A DNA stretch of 64,000 bases from Sphingobacteriaceae bacterium (GTDB taxonomy: Bacteria > Bacteroidota > Bacteroidia > UBA7662), in contig PNNG01000034.1 of assembly GCA_013824115.1 (NCBI GenBank), positions 62,001 through 126,000 of the forward strand, given 5' to 3'. Both the position numbers and the translations under genes were made by a program. Positions 9,282 through 16,978 of this stretch are shown piece by piece (position 1 is the stretch's first letter; every line of letters starts with the position of its first letter). Below the pieces are notes generated by a model that saw nothing but the letters and a program-made list of their open reading frames with translations, ran no database searches and had not been told where the DNA came from.

Positions 9282-10454
9282 ATGGTTATGGTACGGTGGT
9301 TTTTTTATGTGTTTGTAGTTTTGGTTGGCACCTCTTGCTCTTCTACGCAATGGGCAAAATGGTCGCAACAAGCTGCTGATGATGACTTGTATTTTGTTTC
9401 AAGTGGCGAGGCCAGTCGGGTGGTGGATGTACGATCTCAAGCCCGTTCAGCCCAAGCCGAGCCTGAAGATCCCTACGAGGCCTACCTCCAGGCACGCAAG
9501 GGCAGAAACAGTGGCGTATCACCTTACGATCCTAACGAAGCGGCTTACGACCGCACCATGCGCCGACACGCCGATCCTTTTTGGTCGAGCCCTTCCATGG
9601 GTATGGGTTTAGGCATGGGTGGTTTTTTTGGTGGCCGCAATTATATGCTCTACAATCCCTATTTTCCTCCTTTCTGGTCGATGCAACCTGGCTTATCGTT
9701 GGGTTGGAACTCGTTCAATGGCTTCAACGCCGGTATGGGTTGGGGCATGGGTTGGGGCATGCAGAGCCCCTGGGGCTTTGGTGGCATGGATCCATGGATG
9801 ATGGGTATGCACGACCCATGGATGATGGGGATGCATAATCCTTGGATGGGTCCCGGATGGGGCAATCCTTGGGGATGGAATAATGGTTGGCACCAACCCG
9901 GATGGGGAGGAGGCTGGCAAGGAAATCCAGGCAACGATGCAGGCAACCGCTTGGCAACCGCACCTCCCAGAGGCGGTTCACGCGTGGGGGGTAGCTTGCC
10001 TCAACAACCCAGTTTGTTTAATCCCAATCCAGGCAGGGCCGGACAAGCAGGAACAGCAGGGATGTCCGCACCTCGTTCAACCACTGCCACTGATGGAAGA
10101 TATCCGTCGCGCACAGCTCCTACGCGCAATTCATCGGTACGAGAAGTACCCACAGGATCTGAACAGCGTCCGAGCTCGGGTAGAACCGTAATTACAGATA
10201 GTCGTCCAACCCAAACCCCGCAAAGAGGCCGGTATGACGATACTCCTAGTAGAAGGGTGAATCCAAGTGTGCAAACAGAAAGTCCAACACGTCAATGGTC
10301 CACACCTTCTCGCAGTTTCGACAGCGACAGAGGTAGCTGGAGTACCCCGTCAAGAGGCGGGTCGGATGTTTCAACACCATCGCGCGGTGGAGGGTCAACA
10401 GGTGGCGGAGGCGGCAGGCCTTCGGGTGGTGGAAATCCAGGTCGTCCACGTTAA
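9282..10454 (+). CDS. Met/Trp/Gly-rich lipoprotein with basic Ser/Arg/Pro tail, unknown function
   Basis: I do not recognise this 390-residue protein. The N terminus (MVMVRWFFYVFVVLVGTSCSS) is a lipoprotein-like signal with the candidate cysteine in GTSC. The mature start is acidic and Glu/Ala rich (about 30-95). The centre (about 105-215) is extraordinarily rich in Met, Gly, Trp and Asn, with two perfect DPWMMGMH-type octapeptides followed by NPWMGPGW. The tail (about 220-390) is low complexity, basic and Ser/Thr/Pro/Arg rich, with three STPSR repeats and a Gly-rich end. I use the ATG at 9282; 9288 is possible. A FadL-like barrel gene starts 11 nt downstream, so the two are probably one operon acting at the outer membrane. 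Confidence 0.7.
   Translation: MVMVRWFFYVFVVLVGTSCSSTQWAKWSQQAADDDLYFVSSGEASRVVDVRSQARSAQAEPEDPYEAYLQARKGRNSGVSPYDPNEAAYDRTMRRHADPFWSSPSMGMGLGMGGFFGGRNYMLYNPYFPPFWSMQPGLSLGWNSFNGFNAGMGWGMGWGMQSPWGFGGMDPWMMGMHDPWMMGMHNPWMGPGWGNPWGWNNGWHQPGWGGGWQGNPGNDAGNRLATAPPRGGSRVGGSLPQQPSLFNPNPGRAGQAGTAGMSAPRSTTATDGRYPSRTAPTRNSSVREVPTGSEQRPSSGRTVITDSRPTQTPQRGRYDDTPSRRVNPSVQTESPTRQWSTPSRSFDSDRGSWSTPSRGGSDVSTPSRGGGSTGGGGGRPSGGGNPGRPR
9789..9836 (+). repeat. Two tandem 24-bp repeats encoding (D)PWMMGMH
   Basis: The units 9789-9812 and 9813-9836 encode DPWMMGMH twice and differ only at synonymous third bases. A degenerate third unit (NPWMGPGW) follows from 9837. They form the core of the Met/Trp-rich segment. 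Confidence 0.85.
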
Positions 10455-10465
10455 TAAGGTTGGTC

Positions 10466-11953
10466 ATGAAACGGTACGTATTGGGGTTACTTTTAGGTAG
10501 TCCGGCCCTCGTTTTGGCCCAGTCGGAAGTGGATTTATTTCGTTACAGCGCAACGCGATTCCAGCCTACGGCCCGTGTGGCAGGATTAGGCGGTGCTTTT
10601 GGGGCCTTAGGGGCCGATTTAGGGGCTGTTACATTGAATCCTGCCGGTTTGGCCACTTTCAGAAAAAACACTTTGAGCCTAACGCCTCAATTGGTTTCGA
10701 ACAGCAATTCAGCTGCTTATTTGGGTGAAACATTATCCGAAGGTCGAAGTAGGATGGGTTTTGGAAACCTGGGTTTTGTGTATGTGCGGCCCGGTAAGTT
10801 GGGAAGTTCCTGGAAGCAGCTGAGCTATGGCTTTACTATGAATCGTACGGCAAATTACCTTTCAGACATCCGTTATGAAGGGGTTAATCGTTCGAGTTCC
10901 ATGGTCGATTATTTTTTAGATGAGGCGAATGCGGGAAATCAATTTTTTCCGGATGATTTCCCTTTCACAGCAGCATTGGCAGAATCGGTTGGGCTTATTT
11001 ACCCTGTAGTGCCCGGAAATAGGGCGACCAATTATTTGGGATTGGTGCCTCCAGGGGGCATAAAACAAGGTGAAGTGGTAAGCAGTTCGGGACGCAATAC
11101 CGATTACAGTTTCACCATGGCGGGCAATTACAACAATATACTATTGGTGGGTGGGGGCATAAGTTTGAATTCACTTACATTCAATTCTACTGAAACCTTC
11201 ACCGAAAGTGATCACATGGATACCATTTTTGATTTTAAAGATTTCAGCTTTGAAAGAAATTTATTGGTAGAGGGCGATGGCATTCGCTTCCGATTGGGAG
11301 GTATTTTACAGCCTGTGAATTGGATGCGGTTGGGGCTTTCTTATGAATCGGGGTCACGCTACAATATTGTTGACGACTACCGGACTTCGCTTTCGGCCAA
11401 TTTCGATAGCATGCCCACCTTTGCTCAGGCTCGCTCGCCTTTGTTTCGGCCGTTTACTTACAGCTTCAGGTCTGCCAACCGCACCACACTTAGCGCTGCT
11501 TTTTTATTTGGTGCGCTTGGTTTAATCAGCATAGATTACGACTTGGTGGGTTTTAATAGAATTCGCGTAGATGAAGGTAGTGTAGAACCGGGCGCTGAAT
11601 CGTGGGCTGCATCTTTAAACAACGATGTACGTACCTTCTTAAAAGGTGGAAATAATTTACGCATTGGAGGCGAACTCAACACAGGACCTTTGGCTTGGAG
11701 GGCTGGTTATGCTTATTGGTCGACACCATTCCGACAGGGCGTATTTACCGGAGGTGGTGATTTAATGCAACAAGATGCTTCCTTTGGGGTGGGTTTGCGA
11801 AGAAGCAGCGTGACATTTGATTTTTCACTCACACGCAGCTGGTGGAAGCAGTACCGCCAACCTTACGTTGTGAGTGGCTTGCAGGTAGACGGCGTACTAA
11901 TTAACAGCACCCGCTGGGTGGGCATGTTAAGCATGCATTATCGGATCGATTAA
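10466..11953 (+). CDS. OmpP1/FadL-like outer membrane barrel
   Basis: The 495-residue protein starts at the ATG at 10466 (MKRYVLGLLLGSPALVLAQ, a signal peptide) rather than the upstream TTG at 10460. The mature N terminus contains ARVAGLGGAFGALGADLGAVTLNPAGLAT, the hallmark of the OmpP1/FadL/TodX family. That family includes hydrophobic-compound transporters and, in Bacteroidota, relatives of the T9SS protein PorV. Long amphipathic strands fill the rest and the last residues (MLSMHYRID) end in an aromatic-containing strand. It is paired with the Met/Trp-rich lipoprotein gene, and its stop overlaps the convergent TPR gene by 4 bp. Substrate unknown. Confidence 0.8.
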   Translation: MKRYVLGLLLGSPALVLAQSEVDLFRYSATRFQPTARVAGLGGAFGALGADLGAVTLNPAGLATFRKNTLSLTPQLVSNSNSAAYLGETLSEGRSRMGFGNLGFVYVRPGKLGSSWKQLSYGFTMNRTANYLSDIRYEGVNRSSSMVDYFLDEANAGNQFFPDDFPFTAALAESVGLIYPVVPGNRATNYLGLVPPGGIKQGEVVSSSGRNTDYSFTMAGNYNNILLVGGGISLNSLTFNSTETFTESDHMDTIFDFKDFSFERNLLVEGDGIRFRLGGILQPVNWMRLGLSYESGSRYNIVDDYRTSLSANFDSMPTFAQARSPLFRPFTYSFRSANRTTLSAAFLFGALGLISIDYDLVGFNRIRVDEGSVEPGAESWAASLNNDVRTFLKGGNNLRIGGELNTGPLAWRAGYAYWSTPFRQGVFTGGGDLMQQDASFGVGLRRSSVTFDFSLTRSWWKQYRQPYVVSGLQVDGVLINSTRWVGMLSMHYRID

Positions 11954-12288
11954 TCTAGTTCGAGTAGCAAGTTCATTTTGAAGTTGTTCATTTCGGCTTG
12001 GGCTTTGGTATCGCCTAAAGCTTTGGCCGCGCCCAGTCCGATTTCAAGGCATTCGATGGCTTCTTTCACCAATTCATGGGCATACAATGAAATAGCCTTT
12101 TGATAGTAAGCTGCTAAGTATTGTGAATCGTTTTCGAGTGCTTTGTCAAAGAAGCTGCAAGCAGCTGCATGTTTGTTCAATTTTTGGTATTCAAGACCCA
12201 GGGCATAGGCCAGAAAAGCGTCTTTTGGTGCTACTTGCAACATTTTTTGAAGTTGCTCAACTCGGGTACTTTCACTTTCATTCTTCAT
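11950..12288 (-). CDS. Small tetratricopeptide-repeat protein
   Basis: A 112-residue, mostly helical, soluble protein with no signal peptide. It contains about two and a half TPR units: APKDAFLAYALGLEYQKLNK, then AACSFFDKALENDSQYLAAYYQKAISLYA, then EAIECLEIGLGAAKALGD. TPRs are protein-binding scaffolds; the partner cannot be read from the sequence. The gene is convergent with the FadL-like gene (4-bp stop overlap) and divergent from etfB, with 58 bp between the starts. Confidence 0.7.
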   Translation of the reverse strand: MKNESESTRVEQLQKMLQVAPKDAFLAYALGLEYQKLNKHAAACSFFDKALENDSQYLAAYYQKAISLYAHELVKEAIECLEIGLGAAKALGDTKAQAEMNNFKMNLLLELD

Positions 12289-12346
12289 GCTTTTCTGCTA
12301 TTTTTGTCTACTTTTTTACACCTCAAAAATAACAATCACGAGCAAT

Positions 12347-13087
12347 ATGAAAATTTTGGTCTGTATCAGCAATGTGCCCGATACTACAACGAAAATTACC
12401 TTTTCGCCTGACAACAAATCATTCAATGCTACAGGCGTGCAATACATCATCAATCCATACGATGAATTGGCACTTACCAAAGCCCTCGAATTGAATGAGG
12501 TAGCAGGTGGTGGCACCGTGACGGTGGTGCATGTTGGTTTAGCGGATGCGGAGCCCAATTTACGCAAGGCCTTGGCTGTTGGTGCCGATGATGCCGTTCG
12601 CATAGATGCAGCTCCAACCGATGGATTCCAAGTAGCATCAGAAATTGCAACATATGCTAAGGACAAGCAGTTCGATTTGATTTTATGTGGTCGTGAGTCT
12701 ATTGATTACAATGGAGGCGTTGTACCCGGTATGTTGGCAGAAATGCTCGATTTGCCTGAGGTGAACGTAATCACTTCCATCACCATCAACGGAGGTCTTT
12801 CGCAGGTGGAAAGAGATATTGATGGTGGACGCGAAGCACTTGAAGTAAGTCTGCCTTTCGTGGCAAGTTGTCAAAAAGAAATCACCGAACCCCGGATTCC
12901 GAATATGCGCGGTATCATGATGGCACGGAGCAAGCCCTTACAAGTTCTGCCGGCGCAAGGTGGAGCGTTGCATACCGAAGTATCGGAATATGCTTTGCCA
13001 GCAGCCAAAGCGGGTTGTCGCTTTTTGGAGGTGTCGGAAGTAGAAAAGTTGGTAGAATTGTTACATTCAGAAGCAAAAGTTATCTAA
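12347..13087 (+). CDS. etfB: Electron transfer flavoprotein beta subunit
   Basis: EtfB and EtfA form the soluble FAD/AMP heterodimer that takes electrons from acyl-CoA and other dehydrogenases and passes them to ETF-quinone oxidoreductase. The 246-residue protein begins MKILVCISNVPDTTTKI. It has the AMP-binding fold features VGADDAVRID and LILCGRESIDYNGGVVPGMLAEMLDLP, and the DGGREALEVSLPFV segment of the family. I place the start at the ATG at 12347; a longer frame from 12287 adds 20 unrelated residues. etfA follows after one nucleotide. A TATTTTTG box lies at 12299-12306. Confidence 0.95.
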   Translation: MKILVCISNVPDTTTKITFSPDNKSFNATGVQYIINPYDELALTKALELNEVAGGGTVTVVHVGLADAEPNLRKALAVGADDAVRIDAAPTDGFQVASEIATYAKDKQFDLILCGRESIDYNGGVVPGMLAEMLDLPEVNVITSITINGGLSQVERDIDGGREALEVSLPFVASCQKEITEPRIPNMRGIMMARSKPLQVLPAQGGALHTEVSEYALPAAKAGCRFLEVSEVEKLVELLHSEAKVI

Positions 13088-13088
13088 T

Positions 13089-14066
13089 ATGTCGGTTTTA
13101 GTATTTGTAGAGAACCACGCAGGTCAGTTTAAAAAGGCGGCATATGAAGCTGCGAGCTATGCAGTACAATTGGCTGCACAAATGCAAACTACTGCTGCAG
13201 CTGTGGTTTTGGGTACTGTAGCGGAAGATACAGTACGTAGCTTGGGGAAATATGGTATCCAGAAGGTGGTATGTGTACAAGACGCCTTACTCGATGGCTT
13301 TGAAGCACATGCTGCTGCCAAAGCGGTGGCTGAGGTCGCTAAAGGCATAGGAGCAGGTGTTGTAGTTTTATCGAATACCTACACAGGTAAAGCGTTGGCA
13401 CCTCGTTTGGCTGTGAAGCTACAAGCCGCTTTGGCTGCCGGTGCTGTGGAGTTACCGGAGTTGAACGGCCAGGATTTGATGGTGAAACGCACGGTTTTTT
13501 CGAATAAAGGCTTTGCCGATTTGGCTTTGAAAACAGCGGTAAAAGTGATTTCAATTACGCCTAACAGCTACAAATTGGTTGAAAATGAAGTTGCTATAGA
13601 GGTTGAAAACCGCAATGGTGTGGTGTCTGCCGCAGATTTTAAAGCCAAAGTAGTAGAAGTGAAGAAAGTAACCGGTAAAATTCCATTAACAGAAGCCGAA
13701 TTGGTAGTGTCGGCCGGCAGAGGATTGAAAGGACCGGAAAACTGGCATATGGTAGAAAATTTAGCCAATGCCTTGGGTGCTGCTACAGCTTGTTCGAAAC
13801 CAGTAAGCGATATGCACTGGCGTCCGCATGATGAGCACGTGGGTCAAACTGGTATCACTATCAAACCCAACCTGTATATCGCTATCGGCATTTCGGGTGC
13901 TATTCAGCATTTGGCAGGAGTGAGTGGTAGTAAGGTAATTGTGGCTATCAATACCGATAAGGACGCGCCATTCTTCAAAATTGCCGATTATGGCATTGTA
14001 GGTGATGCATTTGAAGTTTTACCCAAGCTAAACGAAGCTATTACGAAATTCAAGGCCGCCAATTGA
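13089..14066 (+). CDS. etfA: Electron transfer flavoprotein alpha subunit
   Basis: The 325-residue partner of EtfB carries the FAD in its C-terminal domain. The signature region from SAGRGLKGPENWHMVENLA through VGQTGITIKPNLYIAIGISGAIQHLAG to VIVAINTDKDAPFFKIADYGIVGD is intact. The N-terminal half has the usual adenine-nucleotide-hydrolase-like fold. The gene starts one nucleotide after the etfB stop. A GC-rich inverted repeat straddles its own stop codon. Together with etfB it implies fatty-acid or amino-acid oxidation feeding the quinone pool; the dehydrogenases are elsewhere. Confidence 0.96.
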   Translation: MSVLVFVENHAGQFKKAAYEAASYAVQLAAQMQTTAAAVVLGTVAEDTVRSLGKYGIQKVVCVQDALLDGFEAHAAAKAVAEVAKGIGAGVVVLSNTYTGKALAPRLAVKLQAALAAGAVELPELNGQDLMVKRTVFSNKGFADLALKTAVKVISITPNSYKLVENEVAIEVENRNGVVSAADFKAKVVEVKKVTGKIPLTEAELVVSAGRGLKGPENWHMVENLANALGAATACSKPVSDMHWRPHDEHVGQTGITIKPNLYIAIGISGAIQHLAGVSGSKVIVAINTDKDAPFFKIADYGIVGDAFEVLPKLNEAITKFKAAN

Positions 14067-14080
14067 GGCGGTCTTGAATT
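14052..14080 (+). terminator. Hairpin across the etfA stop codon
   Basis: AAGGCCGCC (14052-14060) and GGCGGTCTT (14067-14075) pair with one mismatch around AATTGA. The following GAATTTTATATT is only moderately T-rich, so it may terminate or merely attenuate read-through into the nuclease gene. Confidence 0.4.
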
Positions 14081-14098
14081 TTATATTCTTGGTTCAGC

Positions 14099-14701
14099 AT
14101 GATGAAAAAAATTGAATTAGAAATCATTGCTCTTTCCGATAGCAATGCATCGGCGAATTCTTATGCCATTGTTTTGGGGGAGAAAAACGGTAACCGTCGA
14201 CTGCCTGTGATCATCGGTGCATTTGAGGCGCAAGCCATTGCCATTGAATTGGAAAAAATGAAGCCCGCTCGTCCCCTTACCCATGATTTGTTCAAGAATT
14301 TTGCGGACGCCTTTGAGCTGCGGTTAGAAGAAGTGGTGATTTCTGATTTGAAAGAAGGAATTTTTTACAGCTTGTTGCACTGCCGCAACGGTAATAATAT
14401 CAAAGACATTGACGCCCGCACTTCCGATGCGTTGGCCTTGGCAGTGCGGTTCAATTGTCCCATTTTTACTTTTGAGCACATTTTAGAATCAGGGGGGATG
14501 GTGTTTGAATCAGAAGAGGAGGGGACATCTCCCACGGAAGAAGTGCCTGCGCCGCCCCAGCAGCCTAAACGGAGGAAGGGATTTGATTCCAAAACCGATG
14601 AAGAACTGCAAAAAATGATGCAGGAGGCACTGCAGAATGAAGATTACGAACGTGCTGCCCAAATTCGAGATGAATTGGAGCGTAGAAATTCACGTGCATA
14701 G
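14099..14701 (+). CDS. Bifunctional nuclease family protein (DUF151) with C-terminal UVR motif
   Basis: A 200-residue cytoplasmic protein. Residues 1-135 form the DUF151/BFN domain (NSYAIVLGEKNGNRRLPVIIGAFEAQAIAIELE, then DARTSDALALAVRF). A plant member is reported to cleave both RNA and DNA. After an acidic, Pro-rich linker, the last ~33 residues (TDEELQKMMQEALQNEDYERAAQIRDELERR) form a UvrB/UvrC-type UVR motif, a helical hairpin for protein contacts. The BFN plus UVR combination is common in Bacteroidota. It sits between etfBA and a nucleoside transporter gene 15 nt downstream. Confidence 0.88.
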   Translation: MMKKIELEIIALSDSNASANSYAIVLGEKNGNRRLPVIIGAFEAQAIAIELEKMKPARPLTHDLFKNFADAFELRLEEVVISDLKEGIFYSLLHCRNGNNIKDIDARTSDALALAVRFNCPIFTFEHILESGGMVFESEEEGTSPTEEVPAPPQQPKRRKGFDSKTDEELQKMMQEALQNEDYERAAQIRDELERRNSRA

Positions 14702-14716
14702 TTTTACCTTTAGCAC

Positions 14717-16009
14717 ATGCAGTTACTCAATGGTTCTATAGGCATTGCCTTTTTGGTATTACTTCTTTACCTGCTTTCTGAGAATAGAAGGCGTATCAAT
14801 TGGAGAACAGTAGGCGTTGCCCTCACCATGCAATTGATTTTTGCATTGCTGGTTTTAAGAGTCAGCTTTGTAAAAACGGGCTTTCAGTTTGTTAGTGAAT
14901 TTTTTGTTCAGGTTTTAGGCTTCACCAAGGCCGGATCTGTTTTTTTATTTGGTGCACTGGTACAAGACCTCGATTCGTTCGGATTCATTTTTGTATTTCA
15001 GGTATTGCCCAATATTGTATTTTTTGCTGCCCTTACCGCCATGTTGTATTACTTTGGCATCTTACAACGCATTGTTTTCGTTTTTGCATGGATCATGAAT
15101 CGATTGATGCGTCTTTCTGGCTCCGAAAGCCTGGCAGCCGCAGCCAATGTGTTTTTGGGTCAAACAGAAGCGCCGCTCCTCATTCGACCATATATATCCA
15201 AAATGACCAGGTCGGAAATCATGGCCTTGATGACCGGAGGAATGGCAACCATAGCCGGAAGTGTATTGGCGGCATACATTGGGTTTTTAGGTGGTGATGA
15301 CCCTGTGCAACAGCAGCTGTTTGCCACACATCTTTTGTCGGCATCGATTATGGCAGCGCCTGGCAGTTTATTGGCTGCTAAAATGCTGATTCCTGAAACT
15401 GAAAATTTTGAAAAAGAGCTCAAAATCAACAAAGAGGCCATTGGTGATAATGTGCTGGAAGCCATTTCCAATGGCACATCCGATGGTTTGAAGCTGGCGG
15501 TAAATGTAGGCGCTATGTTGCTGGTATTTACAGCCATCATGGCCATGTTCAATTTCATTTTTGAGCATTGGATTGGGAATGTAACTGGGTTGAATCAGTG
15601 GGTATTGGAGGCTACCGACGGCCGTTATAAAGCCTTTACCTTGCAATTTCTACTAGGCAATTTATTTGCTCCTATAGCGTGGTTGATAGGCGTTAGAGGT
15701 GAGGATGTGGTTTTGATTGGCCAGTTATTGGGTGAAAAAACCATATTAAATGAATTTATTGCCTATACCAGCTTAGCTGGATTTAAAGATTCGGGTATGC
15801 TGCACGACCAAAGGAGCATTATTATTGCTACCTATGCTTTGTGTGGATTTGCCAATTTTGCCTCTATTGGAATTCAGATTGGCGGTATTGGGGCATTGGC
15901 ACCCGAGCGACGCACCCTGCTTTCGCAATTGGGCGTAAAGGCCTTGCTTGCGGGAACCATAACTTGTTTGCTCAATGGTGCTATTGCAGGGATGTTAGTA
16001 AGCATTTGA
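14717..16009 (+). CDS. NupC/CNT-family nucleoside transporter
   Basis: A 430-residue inner membrane protein with about ten hydrophobic segments. It carries the concentrative nucleoside transporter signatures GQTEAPLLIRPYI, MTGGMATIAGSVLAAYI, the NGTSDGLKLAVNVGAMLLVF segment and the C-terminal ALCGFANFASIGIQIGGIGALAPERR. The family imports nucleosides with a proton or sodium gradient. It lies 15 nt after the nuclease gene, so nuclease and nucleoside uptake may be linked in salvage, and the thymidylate genes are nearby; that link is inference. Confidence 0.9.
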   Translation: MQLLNGSIGIAFLVLLLYLLSENRRRINWRTVGVALTMQLIFALLVLRVSFVKTGFQFVSEFFVQVLGFTKAGSVFLFGALVQDLDSFGFIFVFQVLPNIVFFAALTAMLYYFGILQRIVFVFAWIMNRLMRLSGSESLAAAANVFLGQTEAPLLIRPYISKMTRSEIMALMTGGMATIAGSVLAAYIGFLGGDDPVQQQLFATHLLSASIMAAPGSLLAAKMLIPETENFEKELKINKEAIGDNVLEAISNGTSDGLKLAVNVGAMLLVFTAIMAMFNFIFEHWIGNVTGLNQWVLEATDGRYKAFTLQFLLGNLFAPIAWLIGVRGEDVVLIGQLLGEKTILNEFIAYTSLAGFKDSGMLHDQRSIIIATYALCGFANFASIGIQIGGIGALAPERRTLLSQLGVKALLAGTITCLLNGAIAGMLVSI

Positions 16010-16046
16010 ATGTACATTTTCCTATTTTGTGAATAAACCAACACTT

Positions 16047-16883
16047 ATGAAAAAACTTGTACTTTCTACACTTGCAGTGCTCATCACCCTATCGGTTTGG
16101 GCTCAATCCTATGAAGAAGCGTTAAAAATCAAATCAGGCCAATTAAAAGTTCATTACCTAAACCAATATCCGTTGGCTTATGAAAATGAATCGGGAGAAC
16201 TGACGGGCATTGAAATTGATTTAGTGATGGCTTTTGCCGAATGGATGCAGCGCACCAAAGGAATCAAATTGTCTTTTGAATTCGAGCAGTATGAATCGTT
16301 TGCAGGTGTTTATGAGCATGTTATTAAGGCCAACCTAAATGAATTGGGATTGGCTTCGGCTGCCATCACCAAAGAACGTCAGAAGCAGGTGGCCTTTTCA
16401 CCACCCTATATGCGCAATGCTTCGTTGTTGGTGAGCAATATTGATGTACCAACCGTAAGGGCCTATGCCGATATGCCAAAGAGTTTTGCCAATATGACTG
16501 CTTTGGTTATGCGTGGTACTACTTTGGAGCAGCACTTGATGGTGGTAAAAAAACAACATTTTGAAAAAATGCGTGTTTCATATGTTGAACATCCACGCGA
16601 AATAGTGAGGCAAATAGCCCAAACAAATAATCAGTATTATGGCTATGTAGATATTCTTACTTATTGGGCGGTTTTGAAAGAATCGCCAGCGAATGTGAAG
16701 ATTCACAGAGCGGTTACCATCGACAATCAAAGATTTGGGGTATTGCTTCCCAGGGGTAGCGATTGGAAGAGAGCTTGGGATGAATTTATGGAAGGTGGTT
16801 TTGGTTTTGCTGCTACAGAAAGGTATTACAATATTCTGAGAAAGCATCTAGGTTATGAGGTGATTGAATCGGTGACTATGTGA
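16047..16883 (+). CDS. Orphan periplasmic solute-binding protein (SBP family 3-like)
   Basis: The 278-residue protein starts at the ATG at 16047 with signal peptide MKKLVLSTLAVLITLSVWAQ; the in-frame GTG at 16029 would spoil it. The body has the amino-acid-binding-protein fold features: YPLAYENESGELTGIEIDLVMAFAEWM, then SAAITKERQKQVAFSPPYM, then a hinge and a second lobe. Family 3 proteins bind polar amino acids or act as sensor domains. No ABC permease or ATPase gene is adjacent, which is unusual for an uptake protein. It follows the nucleoside transporter gene and ends at its own terminator. Confidence 0.75.
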   Translation: MKKLVLSTLAVLITLSVWAQSYEEALKIKSGQLKVHYLNQYPLAYENESGELTGIEIDLVMAFAEWMQRTKGIKLSFEFEQYESFAGVYEHVIKANLNELGLASAAITKERQKQVAFSPPYMRNASLLVSNIDVPTVRAYADMPKSFANMTALVMRGTTLEQHLMVVKKQHFEKMRVSYVEHPREIVRQIAQTNNQYYGYVDILTYWAVLKESPANVKIHRAVTIDNQRFGVLLPRGSDWKRAWDEFMEGGFGFAATERYYNILRKHLGYEVIESVTM

Positions 16884-16904
16884 TCTTTTTCTCATGGTGT
16901 TTAT

Positions 16905-16928
16905 AAGCCCTCGCAAGAGGGTTTTTTA
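16905..16928 (+). terminator. Terminator after the solute-binding protein gene
   Basis: CCCTC (16908-16912), GCAA loop and GAGGG (16917-16921) are followed by TTTTTTATTTTT, a short but classical intrinsic terminator. Confidence 0.75.
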
Positions 16929-16956
16929 TTTTTAGGCCTTTTTGTCTATATTTATA

Positions 16957-16964
16957 TAGCTTTG
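16957..16964 (+). promoter_or_regulatory. Candidate -7 box (TAGCTTTG) for the PLP decarboxylase gene
   Basis: TAGCTTTG matches TAnnTTTG and lies 14 nt upstream of the start codon, just after the preceding terminator. A TTTG lies only 12 nt further upstream, shorter than usual spacing. Confidence 0.4.
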
Positions 16965-16978
16965 CAAAAAATCTCAAT

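Noticed and set aside
9789-9836. CRISPR-like direct repeats
   Set aside because: The 24-bp units are contiguous, in frame, codon-periodic and inside a coding sequence, with no spacers.
9659-9981. Three overlapping minus-strand open frames opposite the Met/Trp-rich repeat
   Set aside because: They are long only because the repeat lacks stop codons in the complementary frames; they share no motif or start signal.
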